A stretch of 10,764 nt of DNA. It comes from Aquimarina sp. Its GTDB lineage: Bacteria; Bacteroidota; Bacteroidia; Flavobacteriales; Flavobacteriaceae. Below, piece after piece: positions 6,242 to 10,764 of this stretch. The notes beneath the pieces are model-generated. The model searched no databases and had not been told where the DNA came from. It saw only the letters and a program-made list of their open reading frames with translations. Within the stretch, counting starts at the first letter, position 1. Every line of letters begins with the position of its first letter. The translations under genes were made by a program, and so were the position numbers. Location: the NCBI GenBank assembly GCA_002697475.1, contig NZVW01000080.1, forward strand, positions 1-10,764. Reading direction: 5' to 3'.

Positions 6242-7279
6242 ATGGAAACATTTTTAGGAATAGATTATCCCACCTGGTGGTTTTTAGTTGTCGGAGGTTT
6301 GTTTTCAGGGTATGCTATATTAGATGGTTTTGATTTTGGGGCTGGAGCGTGGCATTTATTTTTTAAAACTGGTTATGAAAGACGTATAGCTCTTAATGCT
6401 GTAGGTCCTGTATGGGACGGTAATGAAGTATGGTTAGTTATTGGTGGGGGAGCATTATTTGCAGGCTTCCCGCTAATGTATGCCACTTTTTTCTCTTCGC
6501 TGTATATTCCGTTTATGTTATTTCTGGTATTCATTATTTTTAGAGCAATAGCTATTGAGTTCAGAGGTAAAGAAGAGATGAAATGGTGGAGAAGGACCTG
6601 GGATATTTGCTATAGTATTTCCAGTATTATGCTAGCATTTTTACTGGGTGTCGTTTTAGGAAATGTATTGCAGGGCATAGCTATTGGCGAAAATTATTTA
6701 TATCAGGAAACCGGCTTTTTTGAATTTCTTAATCCTTATTCGCTGATGACGGGATTAACTACGTTAACCCTGTTTATGGCTCATGGAGCTATCTATTTAT
6801 TGCTTAAAACCGAAGGGAGAATGTTTGCCAAACTTACCTTACTACTTAAAAAAGGGATGATCTTTTTTATGGTGAGTTTTGGTATTACTACATTATATAC
6901 TTTGTTATATATTCCTCATTTATCGGATGATTTTAAGCAGAGTCCGGAGTTATTTATTATTCCTGTTTTGACCTTTCTTAGTATTGCTAACGTACCCAGA
7001 TTAGCCAATAAGAAACGATTCAGAATTGCTTTTTTCTTTTCTTCATTGACCATTGCTTTACTTTTAGTGCTTGTGGCGGTAGAATTATACCCTAATCTTT
7101 TAATGTCTTCGATTGATCCTGAATATCATATTAATATATACAACTCAGCATCTTCAACAAAGTCACTCAAGATAATGATGACATTTGTAGCGATAGGTGG
7201 CCCTCTTGTATTAGGCTATACTGTGTTCGTATATCGAACGTTTAAAGGAAAAGTAAGGTTAGATGAAACAAGTTATTAA
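6242..7279 (+). CDS. cydB: Cytochrome bd oxidase subunit II
   Basis: CydB is the structural partner of CydA in the inner membrane. The 345 residues contain the family signatures ILDGFDFGAG near 26-35, GPVWDGNEVWL near 55-65, and IAIEFRGK near 104-110, followed by a string of hydrophobic helices giving about eight or nine membrane spans. It is somewhat shorter than the E. coli protein (about 380). The start codon ATG 6242 is three bases after the cydA stop, indicating translational coupling in one transcript. No small CydX-like membrane peptide follows; the next 85 bases hold the yeeE promoter. No intrinsic terminator is visible after the stop, so cydAB transcripts may read into the yeeE pair. 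Confidence 0.97.
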   Translation: METFLGIDYPTWWFLVVGGLFSGYAILDGFDFGAGAWHLFFKTGYERRIALNAVGPVWDGNEVWLVIGGGALFAGFPLMYATFFSSLYIPFMLFLVFIIFRAIAIEFRGKEEMKWWRRTWDICYSISSIMLAFLLGVVLGNVLQGIAIGENYLYQETGFFEFLNPYSLMTGLTTLTLFMAHGAIYLLLKTEGRMFAKLTLLLKKGMIFFMVSFGITTLYTLLYIPHLSDDFKQSPELFIIPVLTFLSIANVPRLANKKRFRIAFFFSSLTIALLLVLVAVELYPNLLMSSIDPEYHINIYNSASSTKSLKIMMTFVAIGGPLVLGYTVFVYRTFKGKVRLDETSY

Positions 7280-7305
7280 AGGCATAACCTACTTTTAGTA
7301 CTTAA

Positions 7306-7349
7306 GTAACTTTAGTTACAGACTTCACTGGTTCTTGAGTATATCTTTG
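7306..7349 (+). promoter_or_regulatory. Operator plus -7 element of the yeeE/DUF6691 pair
   Basis: A perfect palindrome GTAAC-TTTA-GTTAC spans 7306-7319 (centre 7312.5), and TATCTTTG spans 7342-7349. The gap from centre to the first T is 29.5 bases, the same as at cydA. The predicted transcript start is about 7354. This promoter lies within what would be coding sequence if translation were placed at the upstream TTG at 7335, so it also decides the start of the next gene (ATG 7365). Confidence 0.8.
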
Positions 7350-7364
7350 CTCAAAAAGAAATTA

Positions 7365-7922
7365 ATGAATTGGATTATGGAACCTTGGCCCTGGTATATA
7401 TCAGGACCTATGATTGCTTTAGTAATGTTTTTACTTATTATAGTTGGTAAGAACTTTGGGATGTCTTCTAATCTCAGAACCTTGTGTACCATCTGCGGTG
7501 CAGGAAGATCAGCTAATTTTTTCAGATTTGATTGGAAATCACAACAGTGGAATCTAATTGTAGTTTTAGGAGCTGTCATTGGCGGTTTTATAGCGTCAAA
7601 TTTTTTAACCGAAAATGATGCTGTGGATATTCATCCGAAGGTAGTAAATGAATTATATGAATATGGTTTCAAAGATGCCGGAGAAGCGTATTTGCCATCA
7701 GAACTATTTCAGAATAATGTCTTCACTGACTTCAAAAATTTATCATTATTAATACTAGGTGGTTTCTTAGTTGGTTTTGGCGCAAGATATGCAGGAGGGT
7801 GTACTTCCGGACACGCCATTAGCGGCTTAAGCAATTTGCAACTACCATCCTTAATTGCTGTAATTGGTTTTTTTGTGGGAGGGTTAATAATGATCCACCT
7901 TGTATTTCCTTTAATATTTTAA
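7365..7922 (+). CDS. YeeE/YedE family sulfur-compound transporter, first half (PmpA-like)
   Basis: This 185-residue membrane protein is one half of a YeeE/YedE (TsuA-type) permease. Family members carry thiosulfate or related sulfur compounds through conserved cysteines in the pore. Visible signatures are MEPWPWYISGP at the N-terminus, C41 and C44 in LCTICGAG, and G-A-R-Y-A-G-G-C146-T-S-G-H at 139-150, the core motif. Hydrophobic stretches lie near 13-30, 64-80, 126-140 and 160-180. I chose ATG 7365 over the TTG at 7335, because the promoter -7 element covers 7342-7349 and the family normally starts a few residues before PWPW. ATG 7377 is a less likely alternative. The DUF6691 partner begins four bases after the stop. 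Substrate is inferred from the family. Confidence 0.88.
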   Translation: MNWIMEPWPWYISGPMIALVMFLLIIVGKNFGMSSNLRTLCTICGAGRSANFFRFDWKSQQWNLIVVLGAVIGGFIASNFLTENDAVDIHPKVVNELYEYGFKDAGEAYLPSELFQNNVFTDFKNLSLLILGGFLVGFGARYAGGCTSGHAISGLSNLQLPSLIAVIGFFVGGLIMIHLVFPLIF

Positions 7923-7926
7923 ACAT

Positions 7927-8340
7927 ATGAGAGTAATAATTTATTTAGCGATAGGTGTCATTTTTGGAATTACGATGTTTAAGTCTGAAGCGGCTTCGTG
8001 GTTTAGAATCTATGAAATGTTTCAGTTTAAGTCCTTTCATATGTATGGTATAATAGGTTCTGCTTTATTTATGGGAGTCTTAATCACTCAGATTATAAAA
8101 CGTTTTAATGTAAAATCTATCTATGGTGAACGTATTTTATTCCCTTCAAAAGAGAAGAGTTTTAGCAGATATATGTTTGGAGGTGTTCTTTTTGGTTTAG
8201 GCTGGGCATTAGCAGGAGCTTGTCCGGGACCTATGTTTACACTTGCAGGAGCAGGTTATCTTCCTATACTTATAGTAATAGTTGCCGCTATATTGGGTAC
8301 ATTCGTATACGGTTTATTAAAGGATAAACTCCCTCATTAA
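7927..8340 (+). CDS. DUF6691 / YeeE-type transporter, second half (PmpB-like)
   Basis: This 137-residue membrane protein is the second half of the split YeeE/YedE permease and is always found beside the first half in this arrangement. Its diagnostic segment is FGLGWALAGACPGPMFTLAGAG at about 89-110, where C99 corresponds to the C146 motif of its partner. Hydrophobic segments lie at about 1-18, 38-57, 84-106 and 112-132. It starts four bases after the preceding stop, so both halves are made from one message and probably assemble together in the inner membrane. Family knowledge points to import of thiosulfate or another sulfane-sulfur species; in this cluster it could feed or drain the product of the CstB-like enzyme. 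It ends four bases from the stop of the convergent symporter gene with no terminator between. Confidence 0.88.
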   Translation: MRVIIYLAIGVIFGITMFKSEAASWFRIYEMFQFKSFHMYGIIGSALFMGVLITQIIKRFNVKSIYGERILFPSKEKSFSRYMFGGVLFGLGWALAGACPGPMFTLAGAGYLPILIVIVAAILGTFVYGLLKDKLPH

Positions 8341-8344
8341 ATTG

Positions 8345-9796
8345 TCATTTAAAGTTTAAAGGAAAGGTTCCTATATCAATACTCCACACTACGGGTAAAA
8401 TAAAATACACAATAAGTGTTGCTACTGCTATAGATATTAAATTCATGAGTAGTCCCGCTTTGACCATTTCTTTTATCGTAATCATTCCTGACCCAAACAC
8501 AACAGCATTGGGAGGTGTCGCTACAGGAAGCATAAAGGCGCAAGAGGCTGCTATTGTGGCTCCAATCATCAATAGATAAGGGTGTACGTCAATGGATAAC
8601 GCCAATGCCGCTAAAACGGGCATAAGCATAGCGGCTGTGGCCACATTGGAGGTGATTTCAGTAAGAAAATTAACTACGGCTATGATCCCTAAAAGCATAA
8701 GGATAACCGGAAACGTATTGAAAAGCACTAGTTGATTACCAATCCATTCTGCCAATCCCGAAGATTTAAAGCCTTCTGCCAGAGCTAATCCACCACCAAA
8801 TAATAATAGAATACCCCAAGGAATACCTTCAGCTGTTTTCCAGCTTATTATTCCCGTTTTTCCTTTACCTGATGGTATAAGAAATAATAATATTACTCCT
8901 ATGATAGCTATAATAGTATCGTTAATTCCGGGAAGAAGATTTTTTAGTAAAAAAGAGCTGCTGATCCAGCAAAAGGCTATGAAAATGAACACCGAAGCTA
9001 CGGCCTTTTCTTCATATGTTATTTTATCTAAATCATTGAGTTGAGCTCTAAGGAGTGATTTACCACCGGGGATTTTATATACATCTTCAGAAGACTGGAG
9101 TTTGACAAGATAGAGCCATCCTATTACTATCATAATAATCGAAAATGGTAATCCTATGAACATCCAATCGGTGAAATTAATACTTTGTCCATAGAGTTCT
9201 TCAGCTATGCCAACAAATATGATATTCGTAGGGGTTCCAATAATGGTTGCAATACCTCCTATAGAACTTCCGTATGCAATAGCAAGCATAAGGGATTTAC
9301 CCATCTTGTTTCTTTGCTTTTTTGGTATTTCTAAGCTGGAGACAATGGCTAAGCCTATGGGTAACATCATAACTGCAGTAGCGGTATTAGAAATCCACAT
9401 ACTAAGAAATGCTGTTGCGATCATAAAACCAAGAATAACATATTTCCAATTCGTTCCTATGCGATAGATAATGTGTAAGGCAATTCGTTTGTGCAATTTT
9501 GTTTTCTCTATCGCTGCAGCAAGTATAAAGCCACCCAAAAATAGAAAAACCATTTGGTGAGCATATGCTGATGAGGTTTCCTTAGCTGATAATACCCCTG
9601 TAAGAGGGAACAATATCAAGGGTAGCAGGGCAGTAGCAGATATGGGTATAGCTTCTGTTATCCACCATACAGCAATCCAGGTTGCTATAGCTAAAGTTGC
9701 AATACCTGAAGCACTTAACCCGCTAGGTTTAGCAAACAGAAGTATCACTACAAACAATACCGGCCCAGTGATTAGGCCCAAGGTTTTTAGTTTCAT
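8345..9796 (-). CDS. SLC13/DASS family sodium-coupled anion symporter
   Basis: This 483-residue inner membrane carrier belongs to the divalent anion:sodium symporter family (VcINDY, NaDC, NaS). The two inverted-repeat signatures are clear: SNT at 136-138 in WISNTATAVMMLP with IGTPTN at 187-191, and SNV at 383-385 in ITSNVATAAMLMP with ATPPN at 426-430. These form the sodium and substrate sites. Length is normal and the hydrophobic segments are continuous, so it looks intact. Known substrates are C4-dicarboxylates, citrate or sulfate, and sequence does not decide between them; sulfate is tempting beside the sulfur genes, but many bacterial members carry succinate. The reading frame begins at ATG 9796 before a long hydrophobic helix. 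It is a single-gene unit lacking the shared operator, converging on the yeeE pair. Confidence 0.92.
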   Translation of the reverse strand: MKLKTLGLITGPVLFVVILLFAKPSGLSASGIATLAIATWIAVWWITEAIPISATALLPLILFPLTGVLSAKETSSAYAHQMVFLFLGGFILAAAIEKTKLHKRIALHIIYRIGTNWKYVILGFMIATAFLSMWISNTATAVMMLPIGLAIVSSLEIPKKQRNKMGKSLMLAIAYGSSIGGIATIIGTPTNIIFVGIAEELYGQSINFTDWMFIGLPFSIIMIVIGWLYLVKLQSSEDVYKIPGGKSLLRAQLNDLDKITYEEKAVASVFIFIAFCWISSSFLLKNLLPGINDTIIAIIGVILLFLIPSGKGKTGIISWKTAEGIPWGILLLFGGGLALAEGFKSSGLAEWIGNQLVLFNTFPVILMLLGIIAVVNFLTEITSNVATAAMLMPVLAALALSIDVHPYLLMIGATIAASCAFMLPVATPPNAVVFGSGMITIKEMVKAGLLMNLISIAVATLIVYFILPVVWSIDIGTFPLNFK

Positions 9797-9813
9797 AACT
9801 GATTAGTGAGCAA

Positions 9814-9839
9814 TAAATATAGTTTTCTTTAGGCTAAAG
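9814..9839 (-). promoter_or_regulatory. Possible promoter region of the SLC13 gene with a 13-bp palindrome
   Basis: On the minus strand, TATATTTA (9821 down to 9814) matches TAnnTTTG at seven of eight bases and lies 17 bases before the start codon. Just upstream is CTTTAG-G-CTAAAG (9827-9839, plus-strand reading), a perfect inverted repeat around one base. No good -33 sequence is seen. The palindrome differs from the GTAAC operator. Both elements may be coincidental in AT-rich sequence. Confidence 0.3.
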
Positions 9840-9909
9840 TTTTCTAAGATTTTCACTTTATTCATTTATGTTGGTCCATTATATTAGTCAAAAGATATGT
9901 ATAAAAAAT

Positions 9910-9945
9910 AAAAAAGGGTATAGATAAAATCTACACCCTTTTTTA
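9910..9945 (-). terminator. Terminator after the OmpA-like gene (possibly bidirectional)
   Basis: GGGTATAGAT (9916-9925) pairs with ATCTACACCC (9929-9938) with a single A-C mismatch, around an AAA loop. It is flanked by six A on the left (9910-9915) and six T on the right (9939-9944). The leftward-transcribed OmpA-like gene ends 17 bases away, and on that strand the hairpin runs into the T tract formed by 9915-9910. Because both sides carry the tract it could work in either direction, but no rightward gene needs it. Confidence 0.85.
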
Positions 9946-9961
9946 TTCTTCATTGAATATA

Positions 9962-10764
9962 TTACCCTTTTGAGGCATTTTTCATATTTTCTTTTACGAT
10001 ATCATAGAAACCATCAAATTCTGGATCTATAATAATTCTGGTAACTGTTTCGATACTTTCAGAGCCGTATTCACTTTTAGCCACAACCTCTATCTTCTTT
10101 GGGTCTACTTTAAAGTCTTTTTGTAGTGCTCTTGCTATAGCCGCAGCCTGTAAAGCGCTTAAATCCCAATTGTCTGAAAGGGGTTTGTCAAATTTTAGCG
10201 CATTGCTGTTACCCTCAATAATTACTTTTAGATTTGGTTTGTCATTAAGTACTCCGGCAATTCTACCCAGGACACCCTTTGCTTTATCATCTAATTTAAA
10301 ACTCTTATCAGCATCACCAAAAAGTTGTGCATTAGGGATGACCATATATACAATTCCTTTTTTTACGGTAATGTTAGCTTCTCCACCAACTTTATTTTTG
10401 AATAAAGTCAATACTGCTAAGTTGATTGAATCTTTCTTAGTAATTTCATCATTGATAGTATTCAATTGTTTGTCTTTTTCCTGAATACTTTTTAATGATT
10501 TTTCAAGGTTCTCCGCTTTCTTCTTTGACAACTCAGTGAAGCTACCCATATTAGCAAGTAAAGACTCATTGGTGTCTTTCAAGTCCTTCACCTGAGTTTC
10601 CATAGACTTTACTTTTGATTCTGCAACAGAAATTTCTTTTGTTGCCTGAGCAAGATCATTTTTTGTTGATCTTAATTCGTTTCTAAGTTTATCAATCTCA
10701 TCCAGTAAATCTTTTTTCTTCTGAGCTTGAATTGTGGTTACTGTTAATACTAAAGCAGTTAATA
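9962..10764 (-). CDS. Coiled-coil OmpA-like envelope protein (5' partial), divergent peptidoglycan-binding site
   Basis: The frame stays open from the stop at 9962 to the right edge, so the gene is longer than the ATG at 10603 suggests; about 266 codons are visible. The edge segment reads LTALVLTVTTIQAQ followed by KKKDLLDEID, which is the hydrophobic core and cleavage region of a signal peptide. The true start must therefore be only a few codons outside. After it comes a lysine/glutamate-rich coiled coil (roughly 10320-10720), then an OmpA C-like domain (roughly 10050-10320) with the recognisable VLGRIAGVLNDKPNLKVIIEG and NWDLSALQAAAIARAL. The usual GHTD is GNSN (10213-10202), and the usual arginine after LSAL is glutamine (10150-10148). 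These are the aspartate and arginine that bind diaminopimelate in OmpA, so binding is probably lost or altered. Expected location is the periplasm, tethering or spacing the envelope. A terminator follows. Confidence 0.83.
   Translation of the reverse strand, partial: LTALVLTVTTIQAQKKKDLLDEIDKLRNELRSTKNDLAQATKEISVAESKVKSMETQVKDLKDTNESLLANMGSFTELSKKKAENLEKSLKSIQEKDKQLNTINDEITKKDSINLAVLTLFKNKVGGEANITVKKGIVYMVIPNAQLFGDADKSFKLDDKAKGVLGRIAGVLNDKPNLKVIIEGNSNALKFDKPLSDNWDLSALQAAAIARALQKDFKVDPKKIEVVAKSEYGSESIETVTRIIIDPEFDGFYDIVKENMKNASKG

Noticed and set aside
9207..9467. Plus-strand frame antisense to the SLC13 gene
   Set aside because: Hydrophobic antisense of a clear transporter, no promoter or family similarity.
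10170..10484. Plus-strand frame antisense to the OmpA-like gene
   Set aside because: Mirrors a well-supported gene on the other strand and has no identifiable domain.
9962..10603. Treating ATG 10603 as the start of the OmpA-like gene
   Set aside because: The same frame continues to the window edge and encodes a signal peptide-like segment ending in AQA-type sequence, so the true start lies beyond 10764.

Overview
The window looks like an AT-rich chromosomal segment from a marine-type member of the Bacteroidota, probably Flavobacteriia. The base composition is low GC and Shine-Dalgarno sequences are essentially absent before starts. Promoters resemble the Bacteroidota -7 element TAnnTTTG. The protein set is also typical: a split YeeE/DUF6691 pair, a metallo-beta-lactamase/rhodanese fusion, a SLC13/DASS carrier, a membrane di-iron hydroxylase and a coiled-coil OmpA-like protein. 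The genus cannot be named from the sequence alone.

Layout. Bases 1-1323 (+) hold most of a CstB-like persulfide dioxygenase/rhodanese, cut at its 5' end and closed by a clear terminator. An aspartate/glutamate racemase family gene follows (1533-2216, +). Next is a 342-bp gene-free stretch with a degenerate 21-bp tandem repeat of ten units, all the same length. Two unrecognised small proteins follow (2559-3056 and 3135-3677, +). A membrane fatty-acid-hydroxylase/sterol-desaturase family gene (3679-4560, -) is divergent from cydAB, the cytochrome bd quinol oxidase (4856-7279, +). Then come the two halves of a YeeE/YedE-type sulfur-compound channel (7365-8340, +), an SLC13/DASS anion symporter (8345-9796, -), and an OmpA-like envelope protein whose 5' end runs off the right edge (-).

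The main discovery is a shared regulatory element. A palindrome GTAAC-N4-GTTAC occurs three times perfectly and once with a single mismatch, always in a promoter region. In all four cases its centre lies exactly 29.5 bp upstream of the first base of a TATCTTTG-like -7 element. Taking the start of transcription about five bases after that element, the operator is centred near -41.5, the classic class II activator position for Crp/Fnr-family regulators. The four promoters drive the racemase, the hydroxylase (minus strand), cydAB and the yeeE pair. The window therefore appears to hold most of a local regulon linking a sulfide-tolerant, high-affinity oxidase, a sulfur-compound channel, an O2-dependent di-iron enzyme and, unexpectedly, an amino-acid racemase. 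The CstB-like gene fits the same sulfur theme, but its promoter is outside the window. The regulator is not encoded here; a Crp/Fnr-family protein responding to low oxygen, nitric oxide or reactive sulfur is the inference.
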